Origin: Planctomycetota bacterium
GTDB lineage: Bacteria > Planctomycetota > Planctomycetia > Pirellulales > Pirellulaceae
Assembly (NCBI GenBank): GCA_026692905.1
Contig: JAPLNL010000023.1
Coordinates: 1 to 48,149, forward strand
Direction: 5' to 3'
Length of the DNA: 48,149 bases
How positions within the stretch are numbered: the stretch's first letter is position 1; every line of letters starts with the position of its first letter. Under the pieces are notes generated by a model. It was not told the DNA's origin and did no database searches. It saw only the letters and a list, made by a program, of their open reading frames with translations. This document shows, piece by piece, positions 1 to 8,371 of this stretch. A program made the translations under genes and the position numbers.

Positions 1-120
1 ACCTAGCACGACGCGCAAGCTAGTGGATCAACAATCCAATTCACTAGCTTGCGCGTCGTGCTCCCAATTCACTAGCTTGCGCGTCGTGCTCCCAATTCAC
101 TAGCTTGCGCGTCGTGCTAG
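1..120. repeat. R1 repeat cluster (one copy facing three)
   Basis: Four copies of a ~21-bp repeat, CTAGCACGACGCGCAAGCTAG or its complement. One copy lies at 3-23 and three opposite copies lie at 44-62, 72-90 and 100-120, the last three spaced 28 bp apart. Each unit starts with CTAGC and ends with GCTAG, so a single copy can form a 5-bp stem, while facing copies can form a much longer one. The same repeat recurs at 15.3, 18.3, 25.0 and 30.9-31.2 kb. Nothing further was recognised between 121 and the start of the next gene. Confidence 0.9.
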
Positions 121-394
121 GTATATTTGAACCCGCTGCTTGCCAAAGAGGAAAGACAGCATTTCACCGTCTCGCCTCTTGAATGTAGGCAAAATGCAGG
201 AACTATAACGCAGCGCGAATTGGCTATTTTTTGTGCGTATTTTGGTATTGCGTTAAAGTGACTGCAATCCGCCGGCAATCTACAAAAACGAAACGCTAGC
301 AGAATATTTTCGAAGTGTTCTGCTGTTCTTTTTAATGCTCGATTGCCGACACAACAGATCAGCTATATTCGTTTCCTCATGGGTCGATCTGCCA

Positions 395-1477
395 ATGCGA
401 AACACCGCAACCAAATTTACTAGGCTTCGCAAAAACCGCGGCTGCCTCGTACTCGTGGCTGCCACGTTTTTCGGTGCTAGCATATTGGGTCCGCAAACGG
501 CTAATGCTCAACTACCGGGCGCTGGCGAACAGTTCGGTGCGCACCGCTTCCAGCCGAAAAGCGAAGGCACTTCCACTCGAGAAGCGAGGGAAGCCGCAAT
601 TCAACGAATTCCGTTTCAACAACTGACGCCTGATGCAGGTGCTCGACTCAAAACAGTCGTGGTAAATTCCAGTTATTTTCGGAGTATGCCCACCGAAACG
701 GTCGACTGCGATCCCGAGATGTTTGCCTTCTTGGTCCGACATCCTGAAGTGATCGTCAACATTTGGGAAGTCATGGATGTGACGAAGGTTTCTTTGCAGC
801 GACGGGGCCAGTATGAATTGCATGGCAGCGACGGAGCCGGCACGTCCAGTAAAATGGACCTCGTCTTTGGCAATGATAATATGCACATCTACTTCGCGAG
901 CGGTGCCTACCAAGGGAATCTTTGGGCTCGAGAGCTGAACGGCAAGTGCGTCGTCGTCTTACACAATCGACCTGGCACGCTACCCAACGGCAAGCCTGGC
1001 ATCGTTGCATCGATGGACGTCTTCATGAAGCTCGACAACATCGGCGCCGATTTGGTCGTGAAAACGCTTGGGCCTTTAATGGGCAAGACAGCGGATTATA
1101 ACTTCACGGAATGCTCCGCGTTCTTTTCGCAGATCTCACAAACAGCCCAAAACAATCCCTACGGCATCCAGCAACTCGCGAAACGTTTGACCAAGATCGA
1201 TCCGAAGATTCGAGATCAGTTTATCGCGACCACCAACTCGGTGGCTCAGCGAAGCGGCAATGTAACAGCTGCCACCAATCTCATTCCACCTGCCGCCGAA
1301 AAAGCTCTTGAACCAAAGCAAATCGCTATTTTGTCTGCAAAGCCGAAGGTTCCACCGGTGGAACTTTCTACTCGACGGCAATCGGAATCATCACCACAGT
1401 CTCTAGACGAACGCGTCGATTCGCCGACTATCTTTTTGTTAAATCGCGACGACGAAGTGAAAACGAAGAAGCCTTAG
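395..1477 (+). CDS. Secreted protein of unknown function
   Basis: A 360-residue product from the ATG at 395. An in-frame ATG at 335 would add 20 residues ahead of the signal peptide and is less likely. The N-terminus has basic residues followed by a hydrophobic stretch (LVLVAATFFGASILG) and a likely signal-peptidase site near TANAQ. The middle contains a compact mixed region with a conserved-looking LHNRPGTLPNGKPG segment, followed by a helical part and a low-complexity, Pro/Ser-rich tail. It resembles planctomycete-specific exported proteins, but no known domain was recognised and no function is proposed. A repeat cluster lies upstream and a MITE-like element lies downstream, so it appears to be monocistronic. 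Confidence 0.75.
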   Translation: MRNTATKFTRLRKNRGCLVLVAATFFGASILGPQTANAQLPGAGEQFGAHRFQPKSEGTSTREAREAAIQRIPFQQLTPDAGARLKTVVVNSSYFRSMPTETVDCDPEMFAFLVRHPEVIVNIWEVMDVTKVSLQRRGQYELHGSDGAGTSSKMDLVFGNDNMHIYFASGAYQGNLWARELNGKCVVVLHNRPGTLPNGKPGIVASMDVFMKLDNIGADLVVKTLGPLMGKTADYNFTECSAFFSQISQTAQNNPYGIQQLAKRLTKIDPKIRDQFIATTNSVAQRSGNVTAATNLIPPAAEKALEPKQIAILSAKPKVPPVELSTRRQSESSPQSLDERVDSPTIFLLNRDDEVKTKKP

Positions 1478-1520
1478 TCTTCTGAGTGTCAATTTATGAG
1501 GCAACTTGGGAGAGCGAGGC

Positions 1521-1712
1521 CACCGCTGTAAACATCTTTGCAAAGTCAATTCCATTGAAAAGATTAGGGAGGGCGAGGCTCCTGCCGAGCCAACGGTGCA
1601 AAGGTTCGGCAGGAGCCTCACCCTCCCGAGCAGCAAAGGTTCGGCAGGAGCCTCACCCTCCCGAGCAATGAATGACTTAGGTAAACTCGTTGGAAACATG
1701 TTTACAGCGGTG
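1521..1712 (+). mobile_element. MITE-like element, copy 1, with 9-bp target duplication
   Basis: A 192-bp element with perfect 14-bp terminal inverted repeats, CACCGCTGTAAACA at 1521-1534 and its complement at 1699-1712. The core is a long hairpin with GGCGAGGCTCCTGCCGAGCC on one arm and TTCGGCAGGAGCCTCACCCT on the other. The flanks carry a perfect 9-bp direct repeat, GAGCGAGGC, at 1512-1520 and 1713-1721. A 35-bp internal tandem duplication (1598-1632 and 1633-1667) makes this copy longer than the others. It encodes no transposase, so it would need an enzyme supplied in trans. The flanking sequence itself resembles part of the same hairpin, suggesting insertion into an older repeat. The element fills most of the gap between the two neighbouring genes. 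Confidence 0.85.
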
Positions 1713-1811
1713 GAGCGAGGCTCCTGCCGAGCTTGCTAAGCCACGGTGGGTCACTGTTGCCGAGAGTGACATCATTCTGCGAGTATTCTGTTTGCTCTTC
1801 GGATGTTCCGC

Positions 1812-2936
1812 TTAAGGTTGCCCCTGTTTTTCCAACCAACGTACTCGAACAGGGCCATCGGCCAATCCTGTTTCGACGAGAACCGCCTTCGCGATAGGCA
1901 TTGCATCGAACAACTCGGATGCTGGTCGCATACCTAATACCGCTAGCGCTGTCGCCCCCGCATCGGCATCGACTGTTGTCTCAGCAATCACGGTCACGCT
2001 TTGCCGACGTTCGATAGGATCACCACTCTCGGGATCGATGAAGTGACTATAGCGTCGGCCATCGATTTCTACGAACTGGTTCAAATCCCCAGAGGTCGTC
2101 ACAGCGCAGTTCTTGAGCTGAATCATCGACAAGGGGGGCGACTCCTTGCCCAAGCCCGCTATGGCAATTCTCCATCCCTTCGCGCCTGGTGGCGCATCCC
2201 CTACTCGAATATCGCCACCTGCATTGATCAATATCGATCGTGAGCCAGCTATTCGCATTTTTTCAAAAGCGGCGTCAATAATGTATCCAACGGCGATCCC
2301 AGACAAGTCGAGTACCATCTGGTCCTTGAGCAACGAGATGCGTGTAGGTTGCATGGTCGATTCACTCGTTGAAGGAAACGCAAGATTGACCGACGACCAA
2401 CCGCATCGTCCCTTTGCGTCTTCGATCAATGTGGATGAGGGCAGCTGCTTTTTCTTGCGATGTGCACGCCAGAGTTGCGTCAGCGGTCCCACAGTGATGT
2501 CAAATTTGCCTGCACTGAGCTGATGCCAACGACGACTGTGCTGTAGCACCGCCGCCAAATCGGGACTGAGCGGAGTCCAAACTCCTTTTGGAGTCGAACA
2601 CAATTTGGAGATCTCGCTATCCGGGTCATAGTTGCTGAGAATGGTCGACAATCGTTCGATCTCAGCCAAACCCGCGTCGATGACGTTTTTCGCTTCCGCT
2701 TGGGACGGGGCATAGACGACAAAATCGACATGCGACCCCATTGAGGGTACAGAGAGTTCGAATCGGAGCTGGGTTTGCTCCTTTTCGCTTGGGGCTTTGT
2801 CGCTTGGGGCTTTGTCGCTTGGGGCTTTGTCGCTTGGCTTGTCGAATCCCGTCGACTGTGCTTGAAGCCGATTTTCGGAAACCAGTTGGACCAATACCGT
2901 TAGCACAACAACCAACGCCCATTTCAAATCACGCAT
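1812..2936 (-). CDS. apbE: FAD:protein FMN transferase, ApbE family
   Basis: A 374-residue ApbE-like protein. This family covalently attaches FMN from FAD to threonine residues of target flavoproteins, usually outside the cytoplasmic membrane. A signal peptide spans about residues 1-27. A low-complexity linker of DKAPS units follows at about residues 33-52. The catalytic domain begins near residue 56 (RFELSVPSMGSHVDFVVYA) and includes the family motifs DLSGIAVGYIIDAAF, INAGGDIRVG, SHFIDPESGDPI and the metal-site region DADAGATALAVLG. The usual ADALATAL motif is altered here, which could affect Mg binding. No obvious flavoprotein target lies next to it. The gene runs opposite to its downstream neighbour at 3.3 kb. 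Confidence 0.88.
   Translation of the reverse strand: MRDLKWALVVVLTVLVQLVSENRLQAQSTGFDKPSDKAPSDKAPSDKAPSEKEQTQLRFELSVPSMGSHVDFVVYAPSQAEAKNVIDAGLAEIERLSTILSNYDPDSEISKLCSTPKGVWTPLSPDLAAVLQHSRRWHQLSAGKFDITVGPLTQLWRAHRKKKQLPSSTLIEDAKGRCGWSSVNLAFPSTSESTMQPTRISLLKDQMVLDLSGIAVGYIIDAAFEKMRIAGSRSILINAGGDIRVGDAPPGAKGWRIAIAGLGKESPPLSMIQLKNCAVTTSGDLNQFVEIDGRRYSHFIDPESGDPIERRQSVTVIAETTVDADAGATALAVLGMRPASELFDAMPIAKAVLVETGLADGPVRVRWLEKQGQP
2782..2836 (-). repeat. In-frame 15-bp coding minisatellite in apbE
   Basis: The unit TCGCTTGGGGCTTTG is repeated with a 15-bp period and encodes DKAPS several times in the linker between signal peptide and catalytic domain. Its unit length is a multiple of three, so copy number can change without a frameshift. 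Confidence 0.85.
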
Positions 2937-3311
2937 CTCGGGTTTTCCTAGTCCTACGCCTATCCCGTAGCGGAAGTTGGAAAACTTCCTGGAGCTTGAG
3001 GCACTTCAGGAACTCTTACGAGATTCCACTACTTGCTAATTCAACGCTATTCTGACTCAGACCGGCTAATCTGCGGGTGATTTCCCACCTTTTACGGTTA
3101 CTTTTTCATTATAGCCAGCCCATGGCTCAAGACTTGCTGATCTATCTTGCTCGCCTAAAAACCCAATGAAATAACGCACTGCGGCCGGACTCCGGGCGAC
3201 AGATGCTGATCATTTGAGCACCTTTGTTGTTGGTTGGGTGGCTTTTTGAGCAAGTCGCGCTGCTGGGAACGGCCCGAGTTTGTAGAATTTTAGGGAATAA
3301 CATATCCATTG
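2937..3311. other. Divergent intergenic region, no gene seen
   Basis: This spacer lies between the divergent apbE and ATP-grasp genes and should hold both promoters. No clear -10/-35 pair, operator, RNA gene or repeat of the families found elsewhere was recognised. Confidence 0.5.
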
Positions 3312-4832
3312 ATGAATCAGCAAAGCCAATTCGATCGGACGACTATGGAACAGGTTAATTCGAGCTTCCAAAACAACGATCCCCTCAATATTTCGAAGTA
3401 CGACACACGAGGTTTTTTTGACGAGATGTTTAGCGCGGCCGGAGTTGCTCGGCCTGGAGTAGAATTCCTCGTCGATAAGCTATCGGCACTGCCCATTGGC
3501 GAGCTCCAGCGTCGGCAGCGGGCTGCAGATCACGAGCTTCTTAATATGGGCATCACGTTTAACGTGTACGGACATTCGGCAGGGACCGAAAAAGTCTGGC
3601 CGTTTGACTTGATCCCGCGTGTGATCCAAGAGGAGGAGTGGCTGTACGTCGAACGCGGACTAAAGCAGCGAATCCGGGCGCTGAACATGTTTATCGATGA
3701 CCTCTATCACGACCAAAAGATCATTCGCGACGGCGTTCTCCCCGAGTACATGATCCAGTCCAGCAAGGGTTTCTTAAAACAGATCCAAGGAATGAATCCG
3801 CCGAGAGGCATTTGGTGCCATATTACCGGCACTGACTTAGTGCGGGCTGGCGATGGCCAAATCTATGTGCTTGAGGACAACCTCCGCTGCCCATCGGGCG
3901 TCTCTTACGTGATTGAAAATCGCGAAGTGATGAAGCGAACGTTCCCGCAACTTTTTGAGGGGCGGAACATTTTGCCAGTGGAGACGTATCCTGAGCAGTT
4001 GCTCAAAATGCTTCAGTATGTCTCACCATCCTCATCGAACGAACCGACAGTCGTTGTTCTGACCCCAGGCATCCATAACTCCGCCTACTTCGAGCATTGC
4101 TTTCTCGCGCAGCAAATGGGAGTCGAACTCGTGCAAGGCTCCGACTTGTTGGTGAAGGATGGCTATGTGCACATGCGAACCACTCGAGGTCTGAAGCGAG
4201 TGGATGTCATCTACCGACGAATCGATGACGATTTCCTGGACCCAGAATGCCTTCGCCCCGATTCGACGTTGGGTGTCAAAGGACTAATGCAAGTCTACCG
4301 CGCGGGCAAAGTCGCATTGGTAAACGCACCAGGAACGGGGGTCGCGGACGACAAGGCCATCTACGCTTACGTTCCCAAGATGATCAAGTACTATTTGAAC
4401 GAAGACATGATTCTGCCGAATGTGCCAACCTACATGTGCGCCGACGAAACGGAGCGCAAGTATGTTTTGGAGAACATCGAAAAGCTGGTCATCAAACCTG
4501 CCAACGAATCGGGCGGGTATGGAATTTTGCTTGGCCCAAAAGCCAGCAAGGAACAGCTTGCCACCTACAAAGATCTCATTCAAAGCAATCCGCGAAACTA
4601 CGTTGCGCAGCCGATGTTGGACCTGTCCACGGTGCCAACTTTGTGTGGTGACTCCTTGGAAGGTCGACACGTTGACTTGCGGCCTTACATCTTGTTTGGC
4701 GAAGACATCTACATTGTGCCAGGTGGACTGACCCGTGTGGCATTGGTCAAGGACTCGCTGATCGTAAACTCGTCACAGGGTGGCGGCAGCAAAGACACGT
4801 GGGTACTCAGAAACGAATCAAATGGTGTTTAG
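3312..4832 (+). CDS. Circularly permuted type 2 ATP-grasp protein
   Basis: A 506-residue protein from the ATG at 3312; a TTG just before it and an ATG at 3345 are alternatives. It carries the hallmarks of the circularly permuted ATP-grasp group (DUF404/DUF407): [35 protein letters not shown], a RIDDDFLDP segment, [13 protein letters not shown] for nucleotide binding, and the C-terminal [14 protein letters not shown]. Family members are thought to ligate amino acids or peptides using ATP, but the substrate is not established. It ends 19 bp before an alpha-E gene, the usual partner, so the two are probably co-transcribed. The transglutaminase-like gene that commonly completes this cluster is not next to them. 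Confidence 0.93.
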   Translation: MNQQSQFDRTTMEQVNSSFQNNDPLNISKYDTRGFFDEMFSAAGVARPGVEFLVDKLSALPIGELQRRQRAADHELLNMGITFNVYGHSAGTEKVWPFDLIPRVIQEEEWLYVERGLKQRIRALNMFIDDLYHDQKIIRDGVLPEYMIQSSKGFLKQIQGMNPPRGIWCHITGTDLVRAGDGQIYVLEDNLRCPSGVSYVIENREVMKRTFPQLFEGRNILPVETYPEQLLKMLQYVSPSSSNEPTVVVLTPGIHNSAYFEHCFLAQQMGVELVQGSDLLVKDGYVHMRTTRGLKRVDVIYRRIDDDFLDPECLRPDSTLGVKGLMQVYRAGKVALVNAPGTGVADDKAIYAYVPKMIKYYLNEDMILPNVPTYMCADETERKYVLENIEKLVIKPANESGGYGILLGPKASKEQLATYKDLIQSNPRNYVAQPMLDLSTVPTLCGDSLEGRHVDLRPYILFGEDIYIVPGGLTRVALVKDSLIVNSSQGGGSKDTWVLRNESNGV

Positions 4833-4851
4833 AAGACGATTGGATAGTTGA

Positions 4852-5805
4852 ATGTTATCTCGCGTAGCAGATTCAATATTTTGGATGAGGCGATACATCG
4901 AACGAGCCGAAAACGTAGCTCGCTTTATCGACGTGACCCTCAACCTGACCCTCGGCATCGGTATCGATCACTACCAGCAATGGGAACCATTGGTCTACAC
5001 GACCGGTGACAATGATCTGTTCCATGAACACTACGATCAAGTGAGTCAGGCCAACGTCATTCGATTTTTGACCTTTGACGAACGGAACCCTAATTCCATT
5101 CTCTCTTGCCTTAAGATGGCTCGTGAGAACGCGCGCGTCAGTCGCGAAATGCTCAGCAGCCAAATGTGGGAGGAGCTGAACAAATTCTATCTGTTCGTTC
5201 GCGACAATCGGCACGATTCGACGGCGGTCGATTCACCCTTTGAGTTCTTCGGTCGCATTCGACAAGCGGGTTATCTCGTGGAAGGGGTAACCTATAGCAC
5301 CATGTCGCATGGCGAAGCATGGAACTTCGGAAGACTAGGAGCATTGCTGGAACGAGCCGACAAGACATCGCGAATTTTGGACGTGAAGTACTATTTGCTT
5401 CTTCCGGAAGTCTCCGATGTCGGGACTCCCATCGACATTAGCCAATGGGGTATGCTGCTCAAAAGCACGAGCGCTCTGGAGATGTACCGTCGGCGACATG
5501 GTCGCTTGTCTCCAAAGCAAGTCGCCGCATTCATGCTGCTCGATCGGGATTTTCCACGAGCCATTCGATTCTGCATTTCGCGAGCCGAACAATCGCTGCT
5601 CGCGATCACTGGCGGCACCGCGGGACACTTTAGCAACAAGCCTGAACAGTACCTCGGACGCTTAAGAGCGGAGTTTGATTTCTTGCATATCGACGACGTG
5701 ATGGATTTAGGGCTCCACGAATTCATCGACAATTTCCAGGTCAAGTTAAACCTTGCGGGCGATGTCATTTGCGAAACGTTCTTCGAGGTAGTTCCGGTCG
5801 CATAA
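4852..5805 (+). CDS. Alpha-E domain protein (DUF403)
   Basis: A 317-residue, mostly helical protein. The N-terminus, MLSRVADSIFWMRRYIERAE, is the family signature, and a second conserved segment reads FGRLGALLERADKTSRILDVKYY. Family length is normally about 310 residues, so the protein is complete. The alpha-E family is almost always paired with circularly permuted ATP-grasp proteins, as here, and is inferred to work with them in making or modifying a peptide. The biochemical role is not established. No signal peptide or membrane segment is visible, so it should be cytoplasmic. The following gene, a HIT protein 267 bp downstream, is unlikely to be in the same operon. Confidence 0.92.
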   Translation: MLSRVADSIFWMRRYIERAENVARFIDVTLNLTLGIGIDHYQQWEPLVYTTGDNDLFHEHYDQVSQANVIRFLTFDERNPNSILSCLKMARENARVSREMLSSQMWEELNKFYLFVRDNRHDSTAVDSPFEFFGRIRQAGYLVEGVTYSTMSHGEAWNFGRLGALLERADKTSRILDVKYYLLLPEVSDVGTPIDISQWGMLLKSTSALEMYRRRHGRLSPKQVAAFMLLDRDFPRAIRFCISRAEQSLLAITGGTAGHFSNKPEQYLGRLRAEFDFLHIDDVMDLGLHEFIDNFQVKLNLAGDVICETFFEVVPVA

Positions 5806-6072
5806 CCCCTACCGCCGCAAGCGTATTGTGGATTCATTCGTTTAGCGGTCAGCCGAAGGCGTAGCTGCTATTTGGGCTCGGGCCGTTTCTCTACTATACC
5901 GACCATGAATCGCGAATCGGTACACTCTTTTTTTCGTTGGCTGGCTTGTGCTTGGTGATCGCAAATACTTTCGCGTTTCGTTTGTTATGTTATCGTCTTA
6001 GGAAGCTGCCTCAAACGCACGAGTCAGCAGCAACTCACGACGTTACTCCAATCATCGCAGAGGAATCATCCC

Positions 6073-6417
6073 ATGCCTGAGACCATTTTTTCAAGGATAG
6101 TACGAAAGGAGATCCCCGCCAAAGTCGTTTACGAAGACGATGTCAGCATGGCCTTTCACGATCTCAATGCCCAAGCTCCCGTACACGTCTTGGTCATTCC
6201 GAAGCGGCAGATCGATTCGTTGGAGCATGCGACCGAGGAGGATGCAAATCTGCTAGGCCACTTGCAAATCGTCACTCAGAAGGTGGCGAGACTACTGAAT
6301 ATCCACGAGACGGGCTACCGTGTCGTCATGAACTGCGGTCGCGACGGCGGCCAATCGGTCGGCCATATCCATTATCACGTTCTAGGCGGTCGCCCATTGG
6401 CTTGGCCGCCAGGCTAA
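6073..6417 (+). CDS. HIT family nucleotide-binding protein
   Basis: A 114-residue Hint-type protein. This family hydrolyses purine nucleoside phosphoramidates and related nucleotide conjugates in the cytoplasm. The histidine-triad motif is GHIHYHVLGGR, with His98, His100 and His102 forming the catalytic site. The N-terminal TIFSRIVRKEIPAKVVYEDD and the VLVIPKRQIDSL strand are also typical. The length matches the family norm of about 110-120. A good ribosome site (AGAGG, about 9 bases upstream) supports the ATG at 6073. It stands alone between the alpha-E gene and a convergent gene on the other strand. Confidence 0.95.
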   Translation: MPETIFSRIVRKEIPAKVVYEDDVSMAFHDLNAQAPVHVLVIPKRQIDSLEHATEEDANLLGHLQIVTQKVARLLNIHETGYRVVMNCGRDGGQSVGHIHYHVLGGRPLAWPPG

Positions 6418-6613
6418 CCGTGGGATAGGCTTCCAGCCTGTCACCCTCGTGGGAGGATAAAAGTCAAAGCATTAGTTGAGCCGAAAAGAACGAAAAGAAA
6501 CGAAAAAAGACGATCGAATCAATGAGTTCGGTTTGATCAAAGTCTTTCAGCTACTTGATCCGTAGCCTGAATGACGACCAAGTGGAGAGCATGGAAAACA
6601 CGTACCAACGTGC
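6418..6613. other. Convergent intergenic spacer
   Basis: A spacer between two converging genes. It contains GGGATAGGCTTCCAGCCTGT, which looks like a fragment of an intergenic repeat, and an A-rich run of ACGAAAAGAA-like units near 6490. No convincing terminator or gene is visible. Confidence 0.4.
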
Positions 6614-8317
6614 CTATTCGGCGGGTTTGGCTTTGGATGCCTTGTCGATTTCCGACAAGGCCCAGGTTGCGGCAATTCCAATTGGTGTCGTTAGATTCTC
6701 TCTGAACTTTTCGATGATTTCTCGACTTTCAGGATTCGCCATTTCACCAAGAGCCAAATTGCACGAAAACCGGACCAAGTAATCCTCTGGAATGATTGGA
6801 TCTAAATCGGTTAGTCTGCCATTCAAGCTAGTTAGTAGGTCTGGGTTTTTCTTGCCTTTGTTTAACTTGCCCAAGGCCCAAATCGCCGATGACCGACTCG
6901 TGTTGGCAAAACGATGACCTCCTTTTGGAATATGCAACAGCAGAATAGGTTCAGCTGCCTGATAGAGGTTCTTCCCAAACCCCTCGTTGAGGTAGCTAAG
7001 CTTGATTTGATCTGTGAAAGAGTACGCCTTGGTGCTCGACGTCGTTTTCAAATCCTCAACCATTTTTTCGGCGTGCGCTAACATTCCAGAAAGCGTCTCC
7101 GCCTCGTCCCCTAACTCCATGAGCGCCCAGCCAGCCATCATGTTTACTTCGGGACGCGGATGATCCAGCAATCGAAGGAACGTCTTGCAATGGCTTCTAT
7201 CTTGAAGACCGACTGCAAGAGCGATCCCTTTTTCTAGACCAGTCCATTCGTCGGAAGCAAAGTGTTGAGCGAGACATTGATCCACCCATTCTCGCTGCCC
7301 TTGTGCTGCTTTCTCAAGCAGATGCTTCACAACCAGTTTGCGAACTTCGGGATGGTGATCCCCTAGCAATCGCCCTTGCATTTTCAGGCTTTCCTCGTCC
7401 GAAAAACGCTGCAAAAGCTGCAGTGCCATCATTCGCAAACCTGGATCGGTATGCGACGCCATCTTCATGCCGAACTCTTTCGAATCATCCGGTACGCTCG
7501 CGGACAACGATCGGAATGCAACCAATTGAGCGCTGGCCGGACCTTGGCTGAGAATCTGCTGCAATTGTTTTGCAGTGGTGTCTCCCGAGTGTCGTTTCAG
7601 CATGTGGGCGGCGATAAGATACTTTTGTTCCAGATTCGAATCCAAAATCTTTTGGGCAAATTCGTTCATACCATCGGTAGCCAAGGCACCCAATGCGATT
7701 GCCGCCAAAAACTTATTGGCCATCGAGCTATCGTTTGCCAGAATAACGGCCTGGAGGCTTGGTTGATCCTCAATGCCGCCAACCGCTGCAATTCCTTCTA
7801 GGGCGGTCGCAAGATCCGTCGCCATGGAATGGGGATCCGCGATTCGCTTCCGCCAAACGTCCCTTGCGACAGGACTCTTCCACCGAATCAGCTGCCTTTC
7901 TACGTTGGGGCGAACCACCAAGTCAGCCTCGGCCTGCGACCAAATCTTTTCGGCCAGCGATGCATCACCGAGCAACAACAAAGCCGAAATCATCGCCCGC
8001 TTTATTTGCTCATATTCGTCACGATTTTGTATCCCCAACAGCAGCAGCTCCACAGCCCGCTCTTTTTTTATGAGTTTGGGGTTACTGTATTCGCGACATA
8101 GGTTTTGCGCAATGCTCAGTCGTTCTTCGGCAAAGCGTGACTTCAATTGCTCGACGTCAAACAAGATGTTCTGGTAAATGTATTTGTCTTCCCAGATGTC
8201 GCCCAACGGTGGATCGATCTCCCATCGATGCTGCAACCATTTGGTCTCTTGCCCAAAAGCAATGGACGATGTCCCCACCAAGAGATGGAACACGAGGCAA
8301 CGAGCTTTCCGAAACAT
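6614..8317 (-). CDS. Exported HEAT-repeat protein
   Basis: A 567-residue product from the ATG at 8317. That start has AAGGTG six bases upstream and begins a good signal peptide (CLVFHLLVGTSSIAFGQ); the in-frame ATG at 8359 would add 14 polar residues. Most of the protein is made of ~30-residue helical pairs of the HEAT/PBS type, for example DPGLRMMALQLLQRF, HHPEVRKLVVKHLLE and HPRPEVNMMAGWALMELG. Such repeats mediate protein contacts, and no enzymatic motif is present. It is the last gene of a four-gene operon with an ABC transporter, 54 bp after the permease gene. It may therefore be an extracytoplasmic partner of that transporter, which is inference. Confidence 0.85.
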   Translation of the reverse strand: MFRKARCLVFHLLVGTSSIAFGQETKWLQHRWEIDPPLGDIWEDKYIYQNILFDVEQLKSRFAEERLSIAQNLCREYSNPKLIKKERAVELLLLGIQNRDEYEQIKRAMISALLLLGDASLAEKIWSQAEADLVVRPNVERQLIRWKSPVARDVWRKRIADPHSMATDLATALEGIAAVGGIEDQPSLQAVILANDSSMANKFLAAIALGALATDGMNEFAQKILDSNLEQKYLIAAHMLKRHSGDTTAKQLQQILSQGPASAQLVAFRSLSASVPDDSKEFGMKMASHTDPGLRMMALQLLQRFSDEESLKMQGRLLGDHHPEVRKLVVKHLLEKAAQGQREWVDQCLAQHFASDEWTGLEKGIALAVGLQDRSHCKTFLRLLDHPRPEVNMMAGWALMELGDEAETLSGMLAHAEKMVEDLKTTSSTKAYSFTDQIKLSYLNEGFGKNLYQAAEPILLLHIPKGGHRFANTSRSSAIWALGKLNKGKKNPDLLTSLNGRLTDLDPIIPEDYLVRFSCNLALGEMANPESREIIEKFRENLTTPIGIAATWALSEIDKASKAKPAE

Positions 8318-8371
8318 GGTACACCTTAAGAACGAATCGACTTGTTTCTTTTTTGACATGGCATTTGGCTC

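Noticed and set aside
1506-1739. Small ORFs reading GEAPAEP/AGASPSR
   Set aside because: They are translations of the MITE-like element core, and recur wherever the element does, in whichever frame is open.
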